This document shows positions 23,901 through 32,293 of a DNA stretch of 64,000 nucleotides, piece after piece. Position numbers and translations under genes: made by a program. Within the stretch, counting starts at the first letter, position 1. Each line of letters opens with the position of its first letter. The notes beneath the pieces were generated by a model, which saw only the letters and a list, made by a program, of their open reading frames with translations, did no database searches and had not been told where the DNA came from. Location of the stretch: assembly GCA_013397865.1 (NCBI GenBank), contig VZTI01002652.1, positions 529,868-593,867 of the forward strand, written 5' to 3'. The DNA is from Struthidea cinerea. Its lineage: Eukaryota; Chordata; Aves; Passeriformes; Corcoracidae.

Positions 23901-24129
23901 AAATACCATATTCTTGATAATTACTGGTTGTGTTCAAACTACTATTTGTTTGATTGCTTAGAAAAAACAGAGAGAACTTGCCAAGATGAGAAGGTGTCTA
24001 AGACCAGAGGAGATGACTAATCAGTTGAACCAAATAGACCTAAACTTGCAACGTGAACAGTTAGAAGAGAGCTTCCAACAGCTTGTTTCAGATTACCGAA
24101 GAGTCCTAGAACGACTTGCACAAGCATGA
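5977..24129 (+). CDS. HAT1: HAT1, histone acetyltransferase 1 (complete, 11 coding exons)
   Basis: Catalytic subunit of the type B histone acetyltransferase. With RBBP7/RBBP4 it acetylates new histone H4 at K5 and K12 before chromatin assembly. The exons are 5977-5983, 6978-7049, 7364-7439, 9137-9257, 14659-14838, 15070-15191, 15692-15796, 16131-16237, 18675-18826, 20095-20211 and 23962-24129. All introns are GT-AG and all phases join without a break, giving 408 codons plus TGA. The N-terminal HAT1 domain is followed by the GNAT fold. The acetyl-CoA loop FQGEGHGAQ falls at residues 236-244, and the ITAEDPS segment carries Glu265 and Asp266, equivalent to human catalytic Glu276 and Asp277. Human HAT1 is 419 residues; the 11-residue difference lies near the N terminus. 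The gene looks intact and functional. Confidence 0.97.
5984..6977 (+). other. HAT1: HAT1 intron 1
   Basis: 994 nt. The CpG island fades by about 6250, followed by T-rich sequence. No embedded gene or transposon seen. Confidence 0.85.
6978..7049 (+). CDS. HAT1: HAT1 coding exon 2
   Basis: 72 nt after ttttcag. It encodes LTAMEKKLAEYKCNTNEAIQ and LKL, then donor GTAATA. Compared with human, the stretch between MEK and the second EKK is absent. Confidence 0.95.
7050..7363 (+). other. HAT1: HAT1 intron 2
   Basis: 314 nt between exons 2 and 3, ending in a T-rich tract before the acceptor ctcag. No embedded feature. Confidence 0.85.
7364..7439 (+). CDS. HAT1: HAT1 coding exon 3
   Basis: 76 nt. 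Starts inside Val27 and encodes RFPEDLEDDNTTFNPEYSHQ followed by VFGD. The donor GTAAGT is consensus; the exon ends in phase 2. Confidence 0.95.
7575..8008 (-). mobile_element. CR1 LINE fragment (ORF2 reverse-transcriptase region, decayed)
   Basis: The plus strand shows the antisense of CR1 ORF2. Landmarks include GGCCAGGATGCCACTGGCCT, the GCTCATGTTCAG block, CACTGATAAAGACATTAAAC, CTGAGCCCTGAGGAACACCA and CATGAGCAGCCAGTTTCTCC. The sense strand of the element is therefore minus. Against the family it has internal deletions, one of roughly 100 bp before the FADDT-motif region (near 7740), and it carries stops and frameshifts. It is an old fossil with no coding capacity. Confidence 0.92.
8220..8245. 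repeat. 13-bp tandem duplication
   Basis: TACTCCAATTAGG repeated twice without a spacer. Confidence 0.95.
9137..9257 (+). CDS. HAT1: HAT1 coding exon 4
   Basis: 121 nt, starting in phase 2 and ending in phase 0 before GTAAGT. It encodes EVAFGYKGLKILLYYIAGNL, the core of the HAT1 N-terminal domain, and ends ...KFDCVE. Confidence 0.97.
11819..11862. repeat. 22-bp tandem duplication
   Basis: Two adjacent copies of a unit starting AAGCCTATACCAAAT and ending CTTTGT, differing at one base (A/T at unit position 16). Confidence 0.95.
13988..14013. repeat. 13-bp tandem duplication
   Basis: CAAACTTTGTTTT repeated twice head to tail. Confidence 0.95.
14659..14838 (+). CDS. HAT1: HAT1 coding exon 5
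   Basis: 180 nt, phase 0 to 0. It encodes residues 93-152, including ADDVESKIREIIPPGFCTNT and LLEKEVNFKPFGVLLHTYS, and ends QIYK. The acceptor ctccag is followed directly by GCAGATGATG, so an alternative CAG 4 nt downstream exists but would break the frame. Confidence 0.97.
15070..15191 (+). CDS. HAT1: HAT1 coding exon 6
   Basis: 122 nt encoding ADMTCPGFREYHERLQTFLM and WFIETASFIDVDDERWNYFL, the entry into the GNAT fold. The Glu of FREYHE is probably the position equivalent to human Glu187. Ends in phase 2 at GTAAGT. Confidence 0.97.
15192..15691 (+). other. HAT1: HAT1 intron 6
   Basis: 500 nt. No embedded feature seen. Confidence 0.85.
15692..15796 (+). CDS. HAT1: HAT1 coding exon 7
   Basis: 105 nt encoding FEKYNKDGATLFATVGYMTV and YNYYVYPDKTRPRV, the central beta strands of the GNAT domain. 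Ends in phase 2. Confidence 0.97.
15797..16130 (+). other. HAT1: HAT1 intron 7
   Basis: 334 nt. No embedded feature seen. Confidence 0.85.
16131..16237 (+). CDS. HAT1: HAT1 coding exon 8 (acetyl-CoA motif)
   Basis: 107 nt encoding QMLILPPFQGEGHGAQLLET and VHRYYMSSPTVLDIT. Q-x-x-G-x-G/A, the pyrophosphate-binding loop of GNAT enzymes, is present as QGEGHGA. Confidence 0.97.
16238..18674 (+). other. HAT1: HAT1 intron 8
   Basis: 2437 nt of AT-rich sequence. I see nothing in it beyond simple T-rich runs. Confidence 0.8.
18675..18826 (+). CDS. HAT1: HAT1 coding exon 9 (catalytic Glu)
   Basis: 152 nt. Starts inside Ala264 and carries Glu265-Asp266, then ENYVKLRDFVLVKLCQDLL. From memory, the human protein has CQDLPCFSREKL where this one has CQDLLCFSPVKL, a local divergence in an otherwise conserved helix. 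Ends in phase 0. Confidence 0.96.
19718..19723 (-). terminator. Candidate antisense polyadenylation signal
   Basis: AATAAA on the minus strand, 45 nt downstream of the TAG of the antisense frame at 19768-19899. There is no adjacent T run on the plus strand, so no retrocopy poly(A) tail is visible. Confidence 0.35.
19768..19899 (-). CDS. Candidate antisense terminal exon or coding fossil in HAT1 intron 9
   Basis: On the minus strand, ATG at 19899 opens a 43-codon frame starting MQPVSDPSSVAPAVEVLQGL and ending KNKNCN, with TAG at 19768-19770. The frame is also open upstream of the ATG for about 14 codons. CAG at 19894-19896, preceded by a pyrimidine-rich run (ttttctttttac...tttcttccatgcag), could be a splice acceptor, and AATAAA follows the stop. 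The composition is soluble, protein-like and Lys/Asn/Ser-rich at the tail. I do not recognise the family. It may be a terminal exon of an unannotated antisense transcript, a retrocopy remnant, or chance. Confidence 0.25.
   Translation of the reverse strand: MQPVSDPSSVAPAVEVLQGLALSEQQKVEKPESKNTSKNKNCN
20095..20211 (+). CDS. HAT1: HAT1 coding exon 10
   Basis: 117 nt, phase 0 to 0. It encodes QHTRRVYEILRLRATNMGDA and EQSRSYRLDVKRRLIGPYK, part of the helical C-terminal region. The donor is GTGTAT, weaker than those of the other introns. Confidence 0.96.
20212..23961 (+). other. HAT1: HAT1 intron 10
   Basis: 3750 nt of AT-rich sequence. Short open frames near 22230-22573 and 23552-23827 lack coding support. 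No transposon recognised. Confidence 0.8.
23962..24129 (+). CDS. HAT1: HAT1 coding exon 11 (terminal)
   Basis: 168 nt: 55 codons and TGA. It encodes KKQRELAKMRRCLRPEEMTN and a charged coiled-coil-like helix ending RRVLERLAQA. The 3' UTR follows to about 24360. Confidence 0.97.
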   Translation, partial: KKQRELAKMRRCLRPEEMTNQLNQIDLNLQREQLEESFQQLVSDYRRVLERLAQA

Positions 24130-24334
24130 GGATCCTACCTGTACAGGAAACTTGCAGATATCTATACAGTGTTGTAAAGCACATCCTTAATTGCCACTTA
24201 ACTGCAAAAAATCCCATGTGACGTTTTAATCACATTAAAGGTGACTTGTGTTTCTGTGCATTTTGAATATTTTCTATTTTTGTGTTGTAGATTTAAAAAT
24301 GTTGTACTTTAGGTTTGGGGGCACTTCTTGATGA

Positions 24335-24340
24335 AATAAA
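24335..24340 (+). terminator. HAT1: HAT1 polyadenylation signal
   Basis: AATAAA 206 nt after the stop codon. An earlier ATTAAA at 24234-24239 could serve as an alternative proximal signal. Confidence 0.75.
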
Positions 24341-27300
24341 CAATGTAGATTCTCAGCTACAGTGTTACTTCAATTGTATGAATTTTCTTTTACCCTTTTG
24401 TTTTGATCAAGACTTAATACATACTTGAATAGCAAGTTAATATATAAATCTAAGTGATCTCTGAAATTTCTCCTAACCTGATTCTCCTCGGGCAGTTCTC
24501 CTTGGATCTTGTTGTATGGTGTAGGGCCTGTGCAGGTTTAATGTCATAGGAGCAGGTTACAAGATTGGTTCTGTGATCTCCTGGGTGTTTCCTGTGTACA
24601 GACTCTTTACCCTTTGCTAAAAGTGGATCCTGCTGCTGGAAGCTGACAGACCCATTGTGTTTAAGCCTCTGAAGTGCCTCAAGCACATTCTTTTTTAAAC
24701 CCTCAAGTTTTCAGGTTTATGATTTTCAGGAAGATACCTCACAGCTGGGGAGCCGGCCAATACTTTGTGGGGACTCCAAAAGCACTTCTACTGGTGAAAG
24801 AAACAAATCTGTAGGAAGCAAGTGCCTTTATATAGTTCCTTGATTCTGTTCTGCTATCCCTTACTTCTCAGACCTGAGGTTAGTTCTTAAATATCCTGTC
24901 AGTCCTCCCTCAAAGGAATAAATTGTCATCTTTTCTGGTAGTTCAGACTTTAGAGAACTTAATCTGAATAAGGATCACTGAAATTTATTAACCATGTTTG
25001 ATGGTCCTAATGGGATTTAGGTCCAGCTTTCAAAACTGGAGTTTGTAGGTTGACAGTTCTCCCCTATCTGATGTGATGTGGAGGAAGTGAAATAATTTTT
25101 AAATGTTTAGAACCTGTGGGATTTTTTGTAATTTCTATTAAATTATTTTTAGAAATTTTAATTCTGGATTAGGATATCTTGTCTGTATGATATTGTCTTT
25201 CATCTACTGTAGTATCCAAATCTATTAATAGTAACAATTGTTGAAACACCTTTCCTGATAGTAGTAGTAAGTCTGAGTTTAAGTTGGGGAACTTGGGGTT
25301 TGGTTGATTTTGGTTTTTTATTGAACATGTTCAGATCTTGGTGATAAGTCAGAAGTGGGAAAGCTGAACTGAAGAATTGTGCTTAAATTTGGTTCCTGCA
25401 TTGAGGTCCAGGATACTTGTGGTGCTTCTGGGGCAGCCTGCACTAACACTCCCTGAGCATAAGCCAGTTAAGAAACTGTAGGAGTGACAAGAAGAAACAC
25501 TGCCTAGTGGGCTGTTTGCCCACTTAGAAGTTACTGAGCCAGAAAGCACAGAATTGCTTTCCTTAATCACAATTTCCTTTTGCTACTCACAAATAGTGAA
25601 ACTTCTCTCACACAGTGGTGAGGGCAGATTTATTTTTTCATAACATACCAGAATTTTTTTTTTTTTCTTTTTATGTTGACACAGTTGAAAGAGTTTGAAC
25701 TAGTGCTTCCAGCTCCGTTAGTGGTTTCACATTCCAGTATGGTCTTGGGAACATTCTGAGATGTTGGGATGTGCCTGTGAACTGCAAAACTACTTGGCAG
25801 GAAAAATAGGAATAAACAGCCTCTTAGAGGTCTAGAAACTTTGAATCCTTCCATCCTGCAGCAGATTACAGCTTCTGCAGCTCTGCTGCCAGGAAACACC
25901 TTGTGAGTACACCCTAATCCATTACAGTAAATTAAACCAATTATCTGAAGCAATCTTCATCAGCAAATTAAACTAGCCCTTCTGACTTTGCCTGAAGTGG
26001 TCTTAACTGTCTGGACTATCCTTTCCCTTGGCAAAGAGAAGGAGCCAATAATCTTGTTGGACAGCTAGAAAACTGCAACAGCTCTTCTGACACTGCTTAG
26101 GGGGCATATGCCAGTTTCCTTCATTAGGCTTGTGGGGTGCATCTGTTCGAGCTAACATTTTAGAGACTATGCATTCATGGTGAAATTGTCTAGTAGAATC
26201 CTGAAATCTGGGTATTTAGTTGAAGTCCTAGCTTGCCAGTCTGGGTATTTTGTTCATGATTTTCAACAGGATAAGAAATGTCACCTACAAGTGAACCGCA
26301 GGATGCGTGTCTCAGAAGCACACACAGCAGCAACTCCAGTTGTTCAGTGAGTCATACTGTGAAATAAAAAGTTTAATATCTTTATAAAAGTTTAATAAGT
26401 TTTGTGTAATGTTTGTATTAACATAACTAAGAACAGGAACCTCCTACTATATTTAAACAATTACTTAGTGGTGTACTACACAACTCGTGTTGTTTGACTT
26501 TTGCATACTGAGAAGACCTGTGACCTACTAGCAGGTGTCTGTATGGAATTGCAAGTAGATACTGGAGGGCTTCAATTGTATGGATTTGTGAGCTGACAGA
26601 TTAACACTGAGGCTTAGTAGCAACTCTTTCACTGTAGATGTTGGGAGCATGAGAATTGGATAGCTGAAGCTGAATGCTATTGGCTTCCTCTCCTATTTTG
26701 GGCACAATATGATGCTAAAGTAATCCTGGATTAAAAATATTTTTGTTCAAATACTTAATCTGTTATCCTTGGTTTCTTAAGCTGATATTGTTCTTTTCAG
26801 TTATTGCTAGCTAACAGAAACTTAAAGCAAACACTAATAATAGTCTTATTAATAATAGGTTTATGTGACTTTTTCTGCATTTTGGTAAAATCCAGATTAT
26901 TCAGTCAGTTCATTCAAATTTCAAGTGAAACTTTGCACAACATACTGATAAAGCATTTCAGAGAGTTTTTTACATTTGAATTTTCTTTTCAGAATGTATA
27001 GAAGATCTGTAAGTATATTTATAAAGTTTTTCATTGTAGATGCTTCTGGCATCAGGATGCTGGTTTGCCCTTCTATCATTTACAAATCCAGCCACAGCAA
27101 CAGTGAATCTACTTTAAAAAAATTCAGTAGGGTATCTAAAATAGTGAATTTAGTTTAATTGGCAGACACGAGGTTTTTTTTCCAATATAAAGCTATTGTC
27201 AATGGTGCTTATACAAGATTTTGTCCTAAGAGGTAAATAAAGCTCTGAAAAGTGTTTTACGTTCAGAAACCTGGCTCAAACTGTTCCCTTTCAGGTATTT

Positions 27301-30300
27301 TGAAACATAAAAGTTACCTACTGTAGATACTAAAAAACTTCTTGCTCAAAAACTAATAATCTCAAGAAATACAACAGAATACCTACAGCTTCAGAACTGA
27401 GGGAGCAAGCTACCAGAAGCTGCAGGATTTGAAGGACACTAACTGCTGTAGTTGGGGGAATAAAGATCTGTGTGTTGCTGGAAGTGTCTTGGGCAGCAAA
27501 TGTCTTTGCCTCCTACAAACCAACACACAAAGCTGCTATGTGGCAGTTTAGGCAATTCAAGACTGACCTATTGTCTCTCTGTGCAATGTCAGCAGGAGGG
27601 TAAGCAGCCCATAATGTCTGTATGAAGGATTTATGTGTGCTTATATAGATTTTTTCAATTCCTTGTTTTGTCTCTCACTGAGGCTTTGTTGCTCTTTATG
27701 CTTCTCCTTTATCATATTTGATGACTGTCAGACACTAGAAAGCTTGAAAATCTTATGTTGCATATTTTGCCATTTTACCTTTCCTCACAGTGTCAGTTCT
27801 GACCTGCTTTCTTCAGTATCAAACAGTTAGATCTAGAAATACCTGTTACATTGGTAAGCCTATCGTATAAAACCTTGGAGTTTCAGCTTTCAAATTTAAA
27901 ATTATTCTGTAATGCTACTGCTTTGTGAAACACTGCACTAGGATAACTAGGACTTGAAGTTGAAAAAAGACAGCATAGTAAAATATTAACATCTGTATCT
28001 CATAAGCAAGTATGTGTTGCAGATATTTCCATTTTCTGAAAAAAACCAGCCTAAAATAATTGGAAATATTTTTCCCCGTGCTGTCAGTAATTTCAGCTGG
28101 TTTATACTGCTAGCTCTTCTCCAGTGATCAGAAAGAGTTTGATCTAACCCTGAGTTCTTTCTATTAAAACATTTCATTTACAAAAGGCCGTTAACCACAC
28201 CAGTGACAATATTTGGAATTGTGAAGCTAAAAATTCAGTGCAGCCAGTAAAAATGGAAGGCTATTACACAAAGCAATACAAATAGATGCAAGCTCAGCTC
28301 AGGCAGGGCTTGCTATCTGCCCTCATACTGGCTTATAACTGGTGGGAAAATTGTAAGAATGAGCTTGCCTCCGTATCGCTCATCTTTTTTACAATGTAAA
28401 AAGAAAAAATAATACAAATACCAGTTTCTACTCATAGCTACTCATTCAAATACATACATGCTTACCAGGTTATTTGTTCCTTGTGCTAAAGCCTTCAGTA
28501 ACACACATTGCAAGAAACAAGAGTACACACTGTGCATCTGAGCTTCCTTTTAGATCTAGAATGGCACAAACTAGTGTACAAAGGATCGTTAATCTAGCAG
28601 TTTTCAGATTTCCATGTTCAAAATATTTTTTAATTCTCCAGACTAGAGGCAGAGAGAAAAGGGCGAAAAAAAGGTCCTACTTTGCTTCTTCAAAGCACAT
28701 AAAAGGCTCACACCCAAATTGGAGGAATCTCAGGTAATGACACAATGAAGACAAAGCCTTGGGAAGAGGATTCAGAATTCCCTCTTTGCCTCTACAAAAA
28801 ATTTATATAGCAGGAGCAGTACTGTGCACTGTTTTTTTCTGAGAGTAGCACTAGCTTCTTTCTTTAGTAAATAAAGAACATGTAATGCTGTAAACATTCC
28901 TCACAGAGGAGGTATGTGCTCCATTTGTGGTTGTTGCACAGTTTGAGCTGAAGAGATAAAACGTAAAGAAAATCTAGATCAATGGGAAGAGCTTGACATC
29001 CTTTTTTTTTGTTTCTAAATGGTAGGGCAATAAGGAAGGTGTTCCATGTTCAATAGCTGCTATTTTTAGATGCTCCCCTTTCTTCTAGTTAGGCTTTTCT
29101 CTGAGCTATATGGGGTGTTCATGTTTTAAAACTTCATAGTTTCATGGAAAAGAGAAAATCTTTGCCTAGAATGAATTTAATATGATAGAGACCTGTAAAT
29201 GCGTTGTTTTTCTTTCCCTGGAACTGTGAAGTAAGTTCTATTTGGTGTAACTTTACCTGGTTATATATATTTTGTATCACTGATGTAGGAGGTTTCTGGG
29301 TTTTTGCAAGTTCAAGGCTCCAAACTGTCTCACCCTGGATCAGATGAACATCGGTGCTGAAGAAAAGAACACGTATTTGTGATTAGAGCAGGACCCAAAC
29401 AGCGCCAGCCTCATCAGCAAAAGCTGCGGTGGAACTAAATCATCTTCTAAGACAATTTTAGATAGGAAAGTCTAAGCCCAACCTCATTAGTATCCAGCTG
29501 CTACACTTCAACTAGAAGCGTTTCTGTAATGCTCTATATGAGATTTCATGTGTACATAAGATGTAACTGTTGTCTTACAGGCCGTTACAGACTGCTTTGA
29601 AACTTGCATGTAAAAACCTAGCTTTGTGTCTTCTTTAATACACTTTTGCTTATTTTAATATCAGCCTGCCCCATTCTGGGAGGAAATAAAGCTGAGATTC
29701 TACATTTAGTGCGTGGTGGTTTGACAGCACAGAACCAATGTAAGTGAGATGGGATGCAAAGCATTCTTCGAGGAGAGTCTTTCACACAGACGTGTTGAAT
29801 AAACCCTGGGCTGAAAAGTGATTTCTCCAAAGCTGCCTCTCAGCCTGAAACTCCGAACAGCTTGAGACATCACTGTCCATCTTAAACATTTCAGGGGATA
29901 TGTCAAATGTAACTAAAAGACAATTATACACATGAAGAAAAAAGTGATGTATTTTCTTTTGGTGACAAAACTTGAACACAGTGGAGTACGATTTTTTCAG
30001 GTTTGCTGTGTTAGGATCTGGTGTATCTCTTTTTCAGAGATATTCATCCCCATTTTACTGCTATAAAGGTCCGAAAAACTATGTTTTGTTTATATTTCTT
30101 ACTAAAAGGAGAAAACCTGCATCTAAGCATAAATTAGCGACTACTGAATAATGACTGTTGTTAGATTTAAGATTCATCCAGAGACTGCAAAAATTACACA
30201 GTTCACTTGAAATGTAATTGATCGTAATTTGATTGATCCCCTCATTTTTTCTGGCATGCAAAAATAATTGGTCCAATCTAACCACTAGCCAGTACCTACA

Positions 30301-31153
30301 AGTATTTGTGAAATAGCCTGACACTTAAGGACAAGGTAATTACACAGGTGGTAGCAGCATAACTGGAATTGCTTCCATTTTGTTATACCATCAACCAATT
30401 TTCAGGCTGCTACTATAAGGAATTTGGGTCTTTTAGCTGCAGACAAAAGGGAAGCACTCACTTCATTTTCTCTTAACAGTGGCCTCATTCCACTGAGTAG
30501 GAAATACTTGCTGACTCAAATAAGAAAGGTGAGACTAGGCTACCTTAGAGCTCTCTGTTTCTCTCCTTTGGTGACAGTTGAGGAAAACATGGTGAATTAC
30601 TCATCATATATGGATACTTTCATGTGAAGTGTGCTGTTGTCTTTAAGCACACACAAGCACACCCACTCGAGAATATATATAGTTGCTTAGGCCAAGCAGC
30701 AGAATGTGTGATTGCTTTACACTGCACATTGTTGTTATAGAACTAGGGGTTGAGTGTATGGATTCGTAAAGCCTTGCCAAGATACAAAAGAGGATAAAAT
30801 GATGCCTGATGCAAGTCGAACTCCTGAAAGACCATACTACGTTGTAGAATTAAGAACAAAGTGAAGACATGCGCATTTTGGCCCTGCAAATGAAACGTGT
30901 GCATACCTCTCACCAGTGAGCAGTGGGTAATGGTGCTCACGAGGTGTAACTGATCAGCTTAGCAACGCTTTCTCTACATTTATTTCTATATTTCTGTGAA
31001 AATCTTATTATTCTCCCCTCACTAAACAATGATGATGAAATATGTCAGTTCATGTAGAAAGTAGCTAAAAGAAGTGGAATGTTTTATTTTTTGGAGGCAG
31101 TGCCAGTTACTGTATTGATCTTTAAACTACTGTGTGGTCTGGATATAAGCTAT

Positions 31154-31172
31154 ATGATAGGCTGCCTATCAT
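31154..31172. repeat. 19-bp hyphenated palindrome
   Basis: ATGATAGGC, a single T, then GCCTATCAT: 9-bp perfect arms with a 1-nt centre. Confidence 0.95.
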
Positions 31173-31524
31173 GCTGTGGCAGCTGATTAAGAGGTGCACT
31201 TTTACTAGCAAAGTCTAAGAGGATCACAGCATATTTTTTTGATCAGAGAATGCTTGAAATTTGTTCCTTAAAATCAGAAATGCTTGAAGTGTAACTTTTA
31301 AATTCATACTTTTTGGTGGCTTTTTCCAAAGTACCTGTAGGTAACTATACTCAGCATTCCCATCTGCCTTGGGCTTTGAGTCTATTCTTCTTAACTAAAT
31401 CATAAAACTTGTGCATGGGAAGACAAAAGCTACTAATGGCTCTACCAGGAGGTAGATAAATCTGGAGCTAAACAGCCTCTATTCTCATTTGACAATTTAC
31501 TTACTTATCCCACAGGTTACCACT

Positions 31525-31538
31525 GTGTGTATACACAC
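31525..31538. repeat. 14-bp palindrome in alternating purine/pyrimidine tract
   Basis: GTGTGTATACACAC is its own reverse complement and is followed by GCATGTGTGT, giving about 25 nt of alternating purine-pyrimidine sequence beside the CR1 fragment. Confidence 0.9.
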
Positions 31539-31613
31539 GCATGTGTGTAAGGATACAAAGATCATTACATGTGTGAGGATGTAAGGATACTTGTATTACT
31601 TCTACATTTTGGA

Positions 31614-31855
31614 ATGCATCCAGGTGGGTTATGAATATCCCCAGAGAGGAAGACTCCAGCCCTTCCATGGGCAGCCTGCTCCAGTGCTTTGCCACCCTCA
31701 ACATAGAGCTCTTCCTCATGTTGAGGTGAAACTTTTCATTTAGTTTATGGCCTGTCACTTGGGACCACTGAAAAAGGTCTGGCACCATCCTCTTGGCACC
31801 TGCCTTCGAGGTATTTCTTTGCATTAATTAGATCCCCTCTTAGCTCATAAAGACT
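31614..31855 (-). mobile_element. CR1 LINE fragment (ORF2 C-terminal end)
   Basis: The minus-strand translation contains KFHLNMRKSSMLRVAKHWSR followed by LP and later LGIFITHLDAF, the conserved last segment of CR1 ORF2. It is truncated at both ends: no reverse-transcriptase core and no 3' terminal tail is seen. The frame is open for about 75 codons, but this is only a remnant. Confidence 0.9.
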
Positions 31856-31959
31856 AGTTAGTATTTTATTCAAAAAAGTACAAGTTGCGGGGGAGGGTGG
31901 TGGTGTTTCTTTGCTTGCTTGCTTACTTGGTTAGTTGGTTGGGTTTTGTTTAACTTTTA

Positions 31960-32253
31960 ATGGAAAGAAATTATGAGGTAGCTCCAGCACTCATAGACCG
32001 AGTCCCGCTTTCGGCAGTTCCGTCTCACTGCCATGTCTGCCACTGGCGGAAGGAGCAGTCACCAGTCCCGCTAGGGACGTTNNNNNNNNNNNNNNNNNNN
32101 NNNNNNNNNNNNNNNNNNNNNNNNNNNNNNNNNNNNNNNNNNNNNNNNNNNNNNNNNNNNNNNNNNNNNNNNNNNNNNNNNNNNNNNNNNNNNNNNNNNN
32201 NNNNNNNNNNNNNNNNNNNNNNNNNNNNNNNNNNNNNNNNNNNNNNNNNNNNN
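31960..32253 (+). promoter_or_regulatory. METAP1D: METAP1D promoter, left part (mostly gap)
   Basis: GC content rises from about 31990, with an ETS-like GGCGGAAGG at 32045-32053, just before the 174-base gap. The transcription start and most of the 5' UTR are presumably in the gap. Confidence 0.6.
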
Positions 32254-32255
32254 NN
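32082..32255. other. Assembly gap (174 N)
   Basis: The gap ends exactly inside the inferred METAP1D start codon: the missing AT would be 32254-32255 and the G is 32256. Confidence 1.
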
Positions 32256-32293
32256 GGCGGCGCCCAGAGCCGCCCGCGCGCTGCGGAGCGGAG
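32256..32293 (+). CDS. METAP1D: METAP1D coding exon 1 (start codon lost in gap)
   Basis: Reading from the G at 32256 as the end of ATG gives (M)AAPRAARALRSG plus one nt before the consensus donor GTGAGT. From memory, the human protein begins MAAPSGVHLLVRRG. The single trailing G joins the GT that opens exon 2 to make Gly, which independently supports the frame. Confidence 0.75.

Larger units (their letters stand above)
24361..31613. other. HAT1-METAP1D intergenic spacer
   Basis: About 7.3 kb between the HAT1 3' end and the CR1 fragment upstream of METAP1D. Minus-strand frames such as 25630-25953 have no family and no splice context. Two short palindromes (31154-31172, 31525-31538) lie near its right end. 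Otherwise I see nothing in it. Confidence 0.6.

Noticed and set aside
31501..31824. 107-codon minus frame as a possible gene.
   Set aside because: It is the C-terminal remnant of CR1 ORF2, not a host gene.
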